A stretch of 46,178 bases of DNA from Treponema sp. (lineage in GTDB: Bacteria; Spirochaetota; Spirochaetia; Treponematales; Treponemataceae): positions 1 to 46,178 of the forward strand of contig JAILNT010000161.1 of the NCBI GenBank assembly GCA_024691265.1, read 5' to 3'. A program made the position numbers and the translations under genes. Positions 31,872-41,563 of the stretch are shown here, one piece after another (position 1 is the first letter of the stretch; the number at the start of each line of letters is the position of its first letter). The notes beneath the pieces are model-generated. The model was not told the origin of the DNA. It did not search any database and saw nothing but the letters and a program-made list of their open reading frames with translations.

Positions 31872-32342
31872 CTACCAGCGATAATGAGCAAAAGCCTTGT
31901 TTGCTTCTGCCATCTTATGTGTATCTTCCTTCTTCTTATATGCAGAACCTGTATTATTGAATGCATCAAGTAATTCAGATGCTAAAGTATCTGCCATACC
32001 ATGTCCTGAGCGATGACGAGCTGCATCAATGATCCATCTCATAGCCAAAGCTTCACGACGAGTATCGCGAATTTCAATAGGTACCTGATATGTAGCTCCA
32101 CCAACACGGCGAGACTTAACTTCTACTACAGGCTTTACATTATCCAATGCCTTAAGGAATACTTCAAGAGGATCCTTTTCAGTCTTTGCCTTAAGTTTAT
32201 CCATTGCATCGTAGATAACTTTTACACAAGTTGCTTTCTTTCCATCAAGCATCATGCGTTTTACAAACTTTGTTACAACTACGCTATTGTATTTTCCATC
32301 CGGCACAATCGGACGGTCAACTGACTTCTTATGTCTGCCCAT
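31872..32342 (-). CDS. rpsG: Small ribosomal subunit protein uS7
   Basis: 156 residues. Nucleates the 30S head; contacts mRNA and tRNA in the E site. GRHKKSVDRPIVPDGKYNSV at the start, ARRVGGATYQVP-like SRRVGGATYQVPIEI in the middle. Followed by a terminator where fusA would normally be. 13-bp gap from rpsL. Confidence 0.97.
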   Translation of the reverse strand: MGRHKKSVDRPIVPDGKYNSVVVTKFVKRMMLDGKKATCVKVIYDAMDKLKAKTEKDPLEVFLKALDNVKPVVEVKSRRVGGATYQVPIEIRDTRREALAMRWIIDAARHRSGHGMADTLASELLDAFNNTGSAYKKKEDTHKMAEANKAFAHYRW

Positions 32343-32355
32343 TCTCTACCCCCTA

Positions 32356-32730
32356 TTATGCCTTAGGCTTCTTGGTACCATACTTAGAGCGTCCACGCTT
32401 GCGGCTTTCAACACCAAGAGTATCTTTTGTACCACGAATAATATGATAACGTACACCAGGGAGGTCCTTTACACGACCACCACGAATAAGTACTACAGAG
32501 TGTTCCTGCAAGTTATGTCCTTCTCCAGGAATATATGCAGTAACTTCAATACCATTACTCAAGCGAACACGAGCTACCTTACGGAGAGCTGAATTAGGTT
32601 TCTTTGGTGTAACAGTCATAACACGTGTGCAAACACCGCGTTTCTGCGGACAAGACTGAAGCGCGGGAGCTTTAGTTGTATTGGCAGCAGATTTGCGACC
32701 TTTACGAATTAACTGGTTAATTGTAGGCAT
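32356..32730 (-). CDS. rpsL: Small ribosomal subunit protein uS12
   Basis: 124 residues at the decoding centre. VTPKKPNSALRKVARVRL keeps the Lys of the E. coli Lys42/43 site, and GGRVKDLPGVRYHI keeps the second Lys and Pro, so no streptomycin-resistance substitution is evident. AGGAG precedes the ATG after a 150-bp leader gap. Confidence 0.97.
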   Translation of the reverse strand: MPTINQLIRKGRKSAANTTKAPALQSCPQKRGVCTRVMTVTPKKPNSALRKVARVRLSNGIEVTAYIPGEGHNLQEHSVVLIRGGRVKDLPGVRYHIIRGTKDTLGVESRKRGRSKYGTKKPKA

Positions 32731-32751
32731 CGGCCTATTCTCCTATATAAT

Positions 32752-32810
32752 ACCGAGCAGCACCTCGGTTAAATTTTGCTCATTAAGACCTGCACATAGG
32801 CAGGTCTTAA
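32752..32810 (-). promoter_or_regulatory. Two hairpins in the rpoC-rpsL gap
   Basis: First on the minus strand: TTAAGACCTGC (32810-32800) with GCAGGTCTTAA (32793-32783), a perfect 11-bp stem with a 6-nt loop and no T-run. Then ACCGAG (32769-32764) with CTCGGT (32757-32752), 22 bp before rpsL. These may be processing, attenuation or autoregulatory (S7/S12-type) structures of the str genes. No promoter could be named confidently in the rest of the gap. Confidence 0.5.
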
Positions 32811-32880
32811 AACTATAACGAATTCAGTATGTCTCGGTCAAGAGAATTTCAGAATTTATTATAACTCAAAACTAATCGAA

Positions 32881-35800
32881 CTACTCTTCATCAGAGTCAA
32901 TATTTACACCATCATCAGAATTCTGAGCAGAGAGTAATTTTTCTTCACGTCTCTTCTCTAAGACCTCAATCATTTTTGCATCAAGGTCATTTGAAGTCTC
33001 ATCAGACAATTTAATATTGCGATAATTACGAATACCTGTACCAGCTGGAATCATATGTCCAATGACAACATTTTCCTTCAAACCACGCAAATGGTCTGTA
33101 GCACCAGCAATAGCAGCATTTGTAAGAACACGAGTTGTTTCCTGGAATGAAGCAGCTGAAATGAATGAATCAGTATTCAATGCAGCTTTAGTAATACCCT
33201 GGAACATAGGGCGGGCAATAGCAGGTTGTCCACCTTCTTCCATAACACGACGGTTTTCATCATGGAAAGTAAACTTATCAACAGCTTCGTCAACGATAAA
33301 TTTCGTATCACCTACAGACATGATTTTTACCTTACGAAGCATCTGTCTAATGATAATACCAATATGCTTATCATTAATCTGTACACCCTGTGCACGATAA
33401 ACAGACTGAATTTCGTCCATCAAGAATTCCTGAAGTGCGTTCTCACCCTTTATTGCAAGAATATCGTGTGCGTCAATAGCACCATCAGAAAGCTTTTCAC
33501 CAGCCTCTACATGGTCACCATCACGAACTAGTAAACGCTTATTCATAGGTATTGGATGTTCGAATGTTTTACCATATTCATCTTCAACCTCAATAACACG
33601 CTTACCTTTTATGATACCCTTAAATTTAACAGAACCTGTAATCTGAGCAAGAATTGCTGGATCTGTAGGACGGCGAGCTTCAAACAATTCAGATACACGA
33701 GGCAAACCACCTGTAATATCGTTTGTTTTTGCAGCAGCCTTTGCCATTGTTGCCAAAGTATATCCTGCAGAAATCTTCTGACCGTCATCAACACGAAGCG
33801 AAGCACCACCTGTAAGGTAATAGCTTCCTAATTCGTTTCCAGCTTCATCTGTAATATAAAGGCGAGGCTGTCTTACATCAAGATGGAGGTCACTGATACG
33901 GCGTTCACGAGCACCAGTATTTTCATCTAATGTTTCTTCAAGAGTAACTTCTGGAATAATATCATCCCAGTGAACATAACCGTCCTGTTCTGCAATGATA
34001 GGTTCGTTATATGGTTCAAATTTTCCAACTGGGACATTAGCTTCGCATACATCTCCTGGCTTTACAAAAATTGTAGAACCATTAGCAATTTCAATAACCT
34101 GGTCAGAACTTGTAACAAATAACTTTTTATCCCTAATTAATACACGACCTTTTTCTGCAGACTTAACATCACTACCATCATGCTTGAAAAGAACAGTATC
34201 ATTAAGAATACGAGCTCCGTCTGCAACAACAATTTCATCTTTATCAGTAATATCATACTGATTAAAAATCTTTGTTACAGTCATCTTACCCTTACGAGTA
34301 AAGAGCCATACTTCTTTTCTCTCAATCTTCTTGCCGCCTTCAATTTCATCAACATCATCAATTGTAACATGCTGTTTTGAAATATCTTCGATAAGAACAG
34401 GGTAATTCATAACAATATGGTTATCCTGTGTAACCTTAGAAGCAGTACCTCCGACGTGGAATGTACGCATAGTAAGCTGAGTACCTGGCTGACCAATTGA
34501 CTGAGCTGCGATTGTACCAACAGCTTCACCAATTTCAACTATCTTATCACGGGCAAGATTCTTACCATAACACTTAACACAAACACCATGCTGACTTTCA
34601 CAAGTAAGAACTGTACGAAGTTTTACTTTTTCAACACCAGCAGCATCAATCTTCTGTGCAAGTTTTTCATCAATATACTGATTAACATCACAAAGAACTT
34701 CACCTGAAACAGGATCAAGAACACGTTCTATTGAGAAATGACCAGCAATACGAGATGCCAAAGATTCAACAATATTCTCACCATCTTTTATTGCTGTATA
34801 ATCAATACCGTTTATTGTTCCACAATCTTCTTCATTGATTACAACATCTTGAGAAACATCAACAAGACGACGTGTCATGTAACCAGCATCAGCTGTTTTC
34901 AAAGCAGTATCAGTCAAACCTTTACGAGCACCGTTTGTAGAAATAAAGTACTCAATAACAGAAAGACCTTCTTTAAAGTTTGAACGAATAGGAAGTTCAA
35001 TGATTTCACCATTAGGCTTAGCCATCAAACCACGCATAGCACCAAGCTGAGAAATCTGCTTCTTAGAACCACGGGCACCAGACTTAGCCATCATATAGAT
35101 TGTATTAAATCCATCACGGTCAGCAGCCATGTGATCCATCATTATATTTGTAAGCTTTTCATTAGTACGCTGCCAAATATCTGTTACTCTGTTATAACGT
35201 TCTTCAGCAGTAATAGCACCCTTTGAGAAGTCACTTACGATATGCTCAACTTCCTTGTTAGATTCCTCAACCATTTTTGCCTTTTCTTCAGGGATAAGGA
35301 TATCGTCCATAGAAAGTGTTGCACCATAATATGTAGCATTCTTATAGCCAACATCTTTGATAGCATCAAGCATTCTGATTGTAAGCCATGCACCCTGTCT
35401 GTGGTATACAGTTTCAATCATCTTCTTGAGGTCTTTATCAATCATCTGCTTATTGACATAACCAACTTCATCTGGCATTGCTTCATTGAACTTCAAACGA
35501 CCAGCTGTTGTTTCAATAACATCTCCAGCCTTAAATACAGGCTCGCCATTTTCATCTAAGTCAAAAGCATCTTTTGGAGCAGGAACCTTTATCAAAGACT
35601 GCCATTCTATAAAATGTCTGTCTGCAATTTTGCTTCCTTCTTCAGTACCTACAAAGTCATCTGCATAATCAGTATCATTTCCACCAACAGTTTCTACACG
35701 GTCAGCAGCCATATAAGCTTCATTTGCAGAAGAGAATCTCTTTCCTGTTCCCTTTCCTGTAGGTTTTACAGAAGTCATATAATAGATACCAAGAACCATA

Positions 35801-37281
35801 TCCTGAGAAGGGCTTACGATTGTACCACCGTTTGCAGGGTCAAGAAGGTTTCTGGCAGAAAGCATCAATGTCCAACATTCCATCTGAGCAGCCTGTGTCA
35901 AAGGAACATGGATAGCCATCTGGTCTCCATCAAAGTCAGCGTTAAAAGCCTTACATGCAAGAGGGTGAAGTTTAAGAGCTTTACCCTGTACAAGAACAGG
36001 TTCAAAAGCCTGAATACCCAAACGGTGCAATGTAGGAGCACGGTTAAGCATAACAGGATGTTCACGTACAACTTCATCAAGAATAGCATAAACTTCAGGA
36101 GCTTCCTCTTCAACTAAAGTCTTAGCCTTCTTAATGTTAAAGACAACGTCTTTATCAACAAGTTTCTTCATTATAAATGGTTTGAACAATTCCAAAGCCA
36201 TTTTTGTAGGAAGACCACACTGCCAAAGCTTTAATTCAGGGCCAACAACAATAACAGAACGTCCAGAATAGTCAACACGCTTACCAAGCAAATTCTGACG
36301 GAAACGTCCCTGCTTACCTTTAAGCATATCGCTAATAGATTTCAAAGGACGATTAGAAGCACCCTTTACAACTCTTTTTCTTCTGCTGTTATCAAACAAT
36401 GCATCTACAGCTTCCTGCAGCATGCGTTTTTCATTACGAATGATAATTTCAGGAGCAGAAAGTAACTGCAATCTCTTAAGACGATTATTGCGATTAATAA
36501 CACGACGATAAAGGTCATTCAAATCAGATGTTGCAAAGCGACCACCATCAAGCTGAACCATAGGACGCAAATCAGGAGGCATAACAGGGATAACATCAAG
36601 AATCATCCAGCTAGCTTTATTTCCTGAAGCACGGAATTTTTCAACAATATCAAGACGGCTAAGAAGATGTTTATCAGCTTTTACACCCTTTTCAATCATC
36701 TTTGCACGGAGCTCTGCAGCTAAAGCATCAAGGTCAAGTCTATCAAGTAAAGTCTTAATAGCATCTGCACCCATACCAGCAGTAAAAGCTCCACCGTAAC
36801 GTTCTTCAGCCTGTGCATACTCATCTTCTGTAAGAAGCTGCATAGGCTTCAAATCTGTATCACCTGCATCAATAACAATGTACTTCTCATAGTAAAGAAC
36901 TGAACGAAGTGCATTTACCTGCAAGTCAAGAAGTTTTCCCATACGGCTAGGAACAGAACGATAATACCAAATATGGCTTACTGGAGCTGCAAGTTCAATA
37001 TGACCTGTGCGTTCACGGCGAACCTTGAATGAAGTAACTTCAACACCACAACGGTCACAAACAACACCCTTATAACGGATACTTTTGAACTTACCACAGT
37101 AACATTCCCATTCCTTTGTGGTACCGAAAATCTTTTCACAGAAAAGACCGTCTTTCTCAGGACGCAATGTACGATAGTTTATAGTTTCAGGCTTCTTTAC
37201 TTCGCCATAAGACCATGCACGAATAGTCTCTGGAGAAGCCAACTTAATCTTCAGACTTGCAAAATCCTGTATATCACGCAT
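32881..37281 (-). CDS. rpoC: DNA-directed RNA polymerase subunit beta-prime
   Basis: 1466 residues from the ATG 37281-37279, which overlaps the rpoB stop by 8 bases (ATGCGTGA) and has AAGGAG upstream. The catalytic NADFDGD triad is at residues 447-453 (nt 35943-35923). The N-terminal zinc site is CYCGKFKSIRYKGVVCDRC; the second zinc site is CESQHGVCVKCYG. The bridge helix and trigger loop (FISAASFQETTRVLTNAA) are present. The C-terminus is acidic (SDDGVNIDSDEE). Coupled to rpoB. Confidence 0.98.
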   Translation of the reverse strand: MRDIQDFASLKIKLASPETIRAWSYGEVKKPETINYRTLRPEKDGLFCEKIFGTTKEWECYCGKFKSIRYKGVVCDRCGVEVTSFKVRRERTGHIELAAPVSHIWYYRSVPSRMGKLLDLQVNALRSVLYYEKYIVIDAGDTDLKPMQLLTEDEYAQAEERYGGAFTAGMGADAIKTLLDRLDLDALAAELRAKMIEKGVKADKHLLSRLDIVEKFRASGNKASWMILDVIPVMPPDLRPMVQLDGGRFATSDLNDLYRRVINRNNRLKRLQLLSAPEIIIRNEKRMLQEAVDALFDNSRRKRVVKGASNRPLKSISDMLKGKQGRFRQNLLGKRVDYSGRSVIVVGPELKLWQCGLPTKMALELFKPFIMKKLVDKDVVFNIKKAKTLVEEEAPEVYAILDEVVREHPVMLNRAPTLHRLGIQAFEPVLVQGKALKLHPLACKAFNADFDGDQMAIHVPLTQAAQMECWTLMLSARNLLDPANGGTIVSPSQDMVLGIYYMTSVKPTGKGTGKRFSSANEAYMAADRVETVGGNDTDYADDFVGTEEGSKIADRHFIEWQSLIKVPAPKDAFDLDENGEPVFKAGDVIETTAGRLKFNEAMPDEVGYVNKQMIDKDLKKMIETVYHRQGAWLTIRMLDAIKDVGYKNATYYGATLSMDDILIPEEKAKMVEESNKEVEHIVSDFSKGAITAEERYNRVTDIWQRTNEKLTNIMMDHMAADRDGFNTIYMMAKSGARGSKKQISQLGAMRGLMAKPNGEIIELPIRSNFKEGLSVIEYFISTNGARKGLTDTALKTADAGYMTRRLVDVSQDVVINEEDCGTINGIDYTAIKDGENIVESLASRIAGHFSIERVLDPVSGEVLCDVNQYIDEKLAQKIDAAGVEKVKLRTVLTCESQHGVCVKCYGKNLARDKIVEIGEAVGTIAAQSIGQPGTQLTMRTFHVGGTASKVTQDNHIVMNYPVLIEDISKQHVTIDDVDEIEGGKKIERKEVWLFTRKGKMTVTKIFNQYDITDKDEIVVADGARILNDTVLFKHDGSDVKSAEKGRVLIRDKKLFVTSSDQVIEIANGSTIFVKPGDVCEANVPVGKFEPYNEPIIAEQDGYVHWDDIIPEVTLEETLDENTGARERRISDLHLDVRQPRLYITDEAGNELGSYYLTGGASLRVDDGQKISAGYTLATMAKAAAKTNDITGGLPRVSELFEARRPTDPAILAQITGSVKFKGIIKGKRVIEVEDEYGKTFEHPIPMNKRLLVRDGDHVEAGEKLSDGAIDAHDILAIKGENALQEFLMDEIQSVYRAQGVQINDKHIGIIIRQMLRKVKIMSVGDTKFIVDEAVDKFTFHDENRRVMEEGGQPAIARPMFQGITKAALNTDSFISAASFQETTRVLTNAAIAGATDHLRGLKENVVIGHMIPAGTGIRNYRNIKLSDETSNDLDAKMIEVLEKRREEKLLSAQNSDDGVNIDSDEE

Positions 37282-40200
37282 TAGTATTCTCCTTCTCTTT
37301 ATCAAAGCCTGCTGAAGCTTTGTCAATCAAGTCCTGATCGCGTTCTGTAAGAGCAATCTGTTTATCATTTTCGTCCCAGATTGTAAAATCAAGACCAAGA
37401 GCACGAAGTTCCTGTACCATAACATTAAATGATTCAGGAACACCAATAGGAGTAGATGGGTCACCTTTTACAATTGACTCATAAACTTTTGAACGTCCGT
37501 TCATATCATCAGACTTAATGGTCATCATTTCCTGCAATGTATTTGCAGCACCATAAGCTTCCAATGCCCAAACTTCCATTTCTCCCAAACGCTGACCACC
37601 AAACTGAGCTTTACCACCCAAAGGCTGTTGTGTAACAAGAGAATATGGACCTGTAGAACGAGCGTGCATTTTATCATCTACCAAGTGATGTAATTTCAAG
37701 AAGTAAATAACACCAACAAAGATAGGATTAACAAATGGTTCACCTGTGCGACCATCACGAACAATCTGTTTACAGTCAGGACTTAAGCCAGCTTCTTTAA
37801 GCTTCTCAGCTATCATTTCCTGGCTAGGAGTCTGGAATGCAGGGCTTTCATAGTATTGATTCAAATATTTACCGGCAATACCAAGCTCAGATTCCATAAT
37901 CTGACCAATATTCATACGAGAAGGAACACCAAGAGGATTCAAACAAACATCAAGAGGTGTACCATCTTCCAAATATGGCATATCTTCAACTGGGAGAATA
38001 CGAGCAACAACACCCTTATTTCCGTGACGACCAGCCATTTTGTCACCTTCACGAAGCTTTCTCTTATTAGCAATAAGAACCTTAATCTGTTCTTCTACTC
38101 CAGGAGGAAGTTCGTCACCCTGCTTACGGCTCAAACGTTCAATACTAAGAACAACACCTTCAATTCCATGAGGAACACGTAAAGAAGAATCACGAACTTC
38201 TTTAGCCTTCTCACCGAAAATAGAATTCAAAAGTTTAAATTCTGGAGTTGTTTCTGTCTCACTCTTTGGAGTAACTTTACCAACAAGAATATCGCCGCTC
38301 TTAACCTTTGCACCTACGCGAATGATACCTTCAGCATCAAGATTGCTCAAAGCCTGAGCTTTTGTGCTAGGTACATCACGAGTAAGTTTTTCAGGACCAA
38401 GTTTTGTTTCACGAATATCAGTAGAGAATTCCTTAATATGGATAGATGTATACATATCTTCCTTAACAACTCTCTGACTGATAAGAACAGCGTCCTCATA
38501 GTTGTATCCATTCCAAGGAACGAATCCTACCAAAAGGTTACGTCCTAAAGAAAGTTCACCATTGAATGTTGCAGAACCATCAGCAATAACAGCACCCTTC
38601 TTTACTTTCTCACCAACTTCAACTGTAGGTCTCTGATGGTTACAGGTATCATTATTTGTACGCTGATACTTCAACAAAGGATATTCATCAAGCTTACCTT
38701 CAACACCATCTGGCTTAATTTTAATAAGGTCACTTGTTACCCATACAACTTCACCATCACGACGAGCCTTTACCAATACACCTGAATCATAAGCAGCCTT
38801 TGCTTCCATACCAGTACCAACATAAGGAGGCTCTGGGAATAACAAAGGAACACCCTGACGTTGCATGTTACAACCCATCAATGCACGGTTAGCATCATCA
38901 TGTTCAAGGAATGGAACCAAAGAAGCTGATACAGAAATTACCTGACGAGGTGAAACGTCCATATACTGAATTTCTTCAGGCTTTCTAGATGTATAATCAC
39001 CCTGATGACGGCTTGAAACAAGAGCTGTTTTGAACGAACCATCAGGATTCATATCTTCAGAAACCTGACCAATATAGTATTTATCTTCGTCCATTGCAGA
39101 AAGGTACTCAATTTCATTTGTAGCCTTTCCGTTTACAACCTTACGATATGGCTCTTCAAGGAATCCGTATTCATTAATACGAGTATAAATAGCCAAAGAA
39201 ACAATCAAACCAATATTTGGACCTTCAGGAGTTTCGATAGGACACATACGTCCATAGTGTGTATAGTGAACATCACGAACTTCAAATCCGGCACGGTCAC
39301 GATTCAAACCACCAACACCCAAAGCACTTAAACGTCTCTTATGAGTAAGTTCTGCAAGAGGATTTATCTGGTCCATAAACTGAGACAGCTGAGAAGAACC
39401 AAAGAATTCCTTAATAACAGCAACAATAGGCTTGATAGAAATAAGGTCCTGAGGCTTCATTGTCTCAGTATCTTTAAGACTCATACGCTCTTTTGCAATG
39501 CGTTCCATACGAGCAAATGCAGTCTTGAGCTGATTTGTCATAAGTTCGCCTACACAACGAACACGACGATTTCCAAGGTGGTCAATATCATCAAACTTTT
39601 CATCACCATAATACACTTTTATCAAGTGCTTCATTGTTTGAATAATATCTTCCTTTATAAGTGTATGGTCTTCTACATTTTCCTTGTAGTCAAACTTCTT
39701 GTTCAACTTATAGCGACCAACTCTACCAAGGTCATAACGGCGTAAGCTAAAGAACATTGAAGTCAAATCTTTTTCAGCTGACTCAAATGTTATAGGTTCA
39801 CCAGGCATAAGTACAGAATAAACAACTGCAAGAGCGTCTTCCTTTGTAGGTTCATCAGATTCAGAACCTTCTTTTGTATAACGGATTTCTTCACGCTCAA
39901 AACAGTTTATAATCATGTCACGATTAAGACCTGTATCTGTATCAAAATCGATAACATCAATTTCTGTGATTTTATTTGCAATGAGGTCATCTACATCATG
40001 AGGATGGAGTCTGCTTCCAGCCTTAAAAAGCTTTCTGTCATCTCCATTTTCATCTTTTACATAAACTGCAGTTGCAAGAACATTATCAACAAGTGATTCA
40101 CGGACTTCTAGGCTATCTTTTACTTCTACTTTCTTTACATCATAGAAGCAGCGAATAATTTCTTCACGAGAATTATAACCTAAAGCACGAAGGAAAATTG

Positions 40201-40798
40201 TACCGAGAATTTTCTTCTTACGGTCAATCTTTGCATAAATTAAATCTTTCTTCTGGTCAATTTCAAATTCAAGCCATGAACCTCTATAAGGAATAATACG
40301 GCTTGAAATAACACCCTTCTCTTTCTGGAAAATAACTCCAGGAGAACGATGAATCTGGCTTACAACAACGCGTTCTGCACCATTAACAATAAAAGTTCCA
40401 CGATCTGTCATAAGTGGAATATCACCCATGTAAATATCACGCTGGAAAATGGCACCTGTATCAGCGAAGCTTAAATTGATGCGAGCCTTCAATGGGACAG
40501 AATAAGTCAATCCCTTTTTCTTGCACTCAATCTCAGAAAACTTGATATTCTCCATATCCAATTCGTAGAACTCATACTCAAGAGAAATATCTCCATTTGG
40601 GCTAACGATTGGGAATGTAGAATTGAATACTTCCTGAAGTCCCTGATTTAAAAGAGGCTCTTTCTTTTCAAGACGCTCTCTCTGCAAGAAACTTTCATAA
40701 GAAGACAACTGAATGTCGATGAGATTTGGAATCTCCATGAAATTCTGGATATTTTTACCCAGATACTGTCGTTTGATAGTTCTGCTTTTAGCGAACAT
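37274..40798 (-). CDS. rpoB: DNA-directed RNA polymerase subunit beta
   Basis: 1174 residues from the ATG 40798-40796 (FAKSRTIKRQYLGKN), with GGAGG 6 bases upstream; the E. coli subunit has 1342, so lineage inserts are lacking. Rifampicin region: SSQLSQFMDQINPLAELTH and KRRLSALGVGG, where Ser491 corresponds to E. coli Ser531, His486 to His526 and Asp476 to Asp516; position 518 is Ile478. The active-site LVGKVTPKSETE and the KMAGRHGNKGVV segment are normal. Separated from rplL by 247 bp carrying an attenuator-like region. Confidence 0.98.
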   Translation of the reverse strand: MFAKSRTIKRQYLGKNIQNFMEIPNLIDIQLSSYESFLQRERLEKKEPLLNQGLQEVFNSTFPIVSPNGDISLEYEFYELDMENIKFSEIECKKKGLTYSVPLKARINLSFADTGAIFQRDIYMGDIPLMTDRGTFIVNGAERVVVSQIHRSPGVIFQKEKGVISSRIIPYRGSWLEFEIDQKKDLIYAKIDRKKKILGTIFLRALGYNSREEIIRCFYDVKKVEVKDSLEVRESLVDNVLATAVYVKDENGDDRKLFKAGSRLHPHDVDDLIANKITEIDVIDFDTDTGLNRDMIINCFEREEIRYTKEGSESDEPTKEDALAVVYSVLMPGEPITFESAEKDLTSMFFSLRRYDLGRVGRYKLNKKFDYKENVEDHTLIKEDIIQTMKHLIKVYYGDEKFDDIDHLGNRRVRCVGELMTNQLKTAFARMERIAKERMSLKDTETMKPQDLISIKPIVAVIKEFFGSSQLSQFMDQINPLAELTHKRRLSALGVGGLNRDRAGFEVRDVHYTHYGRMCPIETPEGPNIGLIVSLAIYTRINEYGFLEEPYRKVVNGKATNEIEYLSAMDEDKYYIGQVSEDMNPDGSFKTALVSSRHQGDYTSRKPEEIQYMDVSPRQVISVSASLVPFLEHDDANRALMGCNMQRQGVPLLFPEPPYVGTGMEAKAAYDSGVLVKARRDGEVVWVTSDLIKIKPDGVEGKLDEYPLLKYQRTNNDTCNHQRPTVEVGEKVKKGAVIADGSATFNGELSLGRNLLVGFVPWNGYNYEDAVLISQRVVKEDMYTSIHIKEFSTDIRETKLGPEKLTRDVPSTKAQALSNLDAEGIIRVGAKVKSGDILVGKVTPKSETETTPEFKLLNSIFGEKAKEVRDSSLRVPHGIEGVVLSIERLSRKQGDELPPGVEEQIKVLIANKRKLREGDKMAGRHGNKGVVARILPVEDMPYLEDGTPLDVCLNPLGVPSRMNIGQIMESELGIAGKYLNQYYESPAFQTPSQEMIAEKLKEAGLSPDCKQIVRDGRTGEPFVNPIFVGVIYFLKLHHLVDDKMHARSTGPYSLVTQQPLGGKAQFGGQRLGEMEVWALEAYGAANTLQEMMTIKSDDMNGRSKVYESIVKGDPSTPIGVPESFNVMVQELRALGLDFTIWDENDKQIALTERDQDLIDKASAGFDKEKENTNA

Positions 40799-40902
40799 CA
40801 AAACCCTCCAATTCAATTGGCATTTGCATCAGAACTGCTACATATGAAATACTATCACAAAACTTGCGTTGCAAAACATACAGCACAGACTCTTACGCAT
40901 AG

Positions 40903-40982
40903 AAAAAAACGTCAAAAGACGTTATATATACTTTATAGACACATAAAGCTTCCAGGCGGATAAAAACAATCCACCCAGAAGC
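40903..40982 (-). terminator. Attenuator-like double hairpin between rplL and rpoB
   Basis: Upstream hairpin: 40982-40969 with 40961-40948 forms a 14-bp stem around 7 nt. Three of the pairs are G-U, so it is unbroken only in the minus-strand RNA. Downstream: AACGTC (40923-40918) with GACGTT (40913-40908), 4-nt loop, then a 7-T run to 40903. In E. coli a partial terminator and an RNase III site lie at the same place, lowering rpoBC relative to L7/L12. The remaining ~100 bp to rpoB show no clear promoter. Confidence 0.7.
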
Positions 40983-41045
40983 GTTTTCTAAGAATAAAAA
41001 ATCGAGTAAATTATACTGATATTTATATTAAAGTTCAAGACTTAA

Positions 41046-41411
41046 TTATTTCTTGCTAGCCTTTCCACCAGCAGCTGCGATGTCAGCAATAATCTTATCT
41101 GCATCAGCCTTAGAAACACCAGCCTTCAATTCCTTTGGAGCACCTTCAACGAGAGCCTTAGCATCACCAAGTCCAAGACCTGTGATAGCACGAACTGCCT
41201 TGATAACAGCAATCTTCTTTGCAGCATCAACACTGTCCAAAGTAACTGTGAATTCTGTCTGCTCTTCAGCAGCAGCTGCACCAGCAGCTGGACCAGCAGC
41301 AACAGCTACAGCAGCTGTAACGCCGAACTTTTCTTCCATAGCCTTTACGAGATCAGCAGCCTGCTGAACTGTTAAACCTGCGATTGCATCAAGGATTTCT
41401 TCGTTTGTCAT
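41046..41411 (-). CDS. rplL: Large ribosomal subunit protein bL12 (L7/L12)
   Basis: 121 residues: N-terminal dimer domain (TNEEILDAIAGLTVQQAADLV), an Ala-rich hinge (residues ~35-52, VAAGPAAGAAAAEE) and the C-terminal factor-binding domain (KIAVIKAVRAITGLGLGDAK). Present in several copies per ribosome on uL10, hence the need for higher expression than rpoB downstream. Preceded by a 152-bp gap. Confidence 0.98.
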   Translation of the reverse strand: MTNEEILDAIAGLTVQQAADLVKAMEEKFGVTAAVAVAAGPAAGAAAAEEQTEFTVTLDSVDAAKKIAVIKAVRAITGLGLGDAKALVEGAPKELKAGVSKADADKIIADIAAAGGKASKK

Positions 41412-41563
41412 ATTATCTTCCTTAAGTAGATAGTAAACAGTATAAAACTGTCAGTGTTATTTGCGGGTATCAGAAAAGGCAAACTACCCTTATATTCTCC
41501 GATTACCCAATTACCGTACGGACAGTAGACAACAGTTATGAAGCCTGACCGTACAAAAAAGCA
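41412..41563 (-). other. rplJ-rplL intergenic region with small hairpins
   Basis: 152 bp without a gene. Contains ACAGT/ACTGT (41437-41451), GGGTA/TACCC (41465-41489) and GTACGG/CCGTAC (41516-41554) inverted repeats, including the palindrome CCGTACGG at 41514-41521. No T-run follows any of them. A role in message processing or in setting the rplL level is possible; no promoter is clear. Confidence 0.35.

Noticed and set aside
33062..36117. Open frames antisense to rpoC and other long ribosomal genes
   Set aside because: They follow from codon bias in the real genes, lack ribosome-binding sites and carry no recognisable domain.
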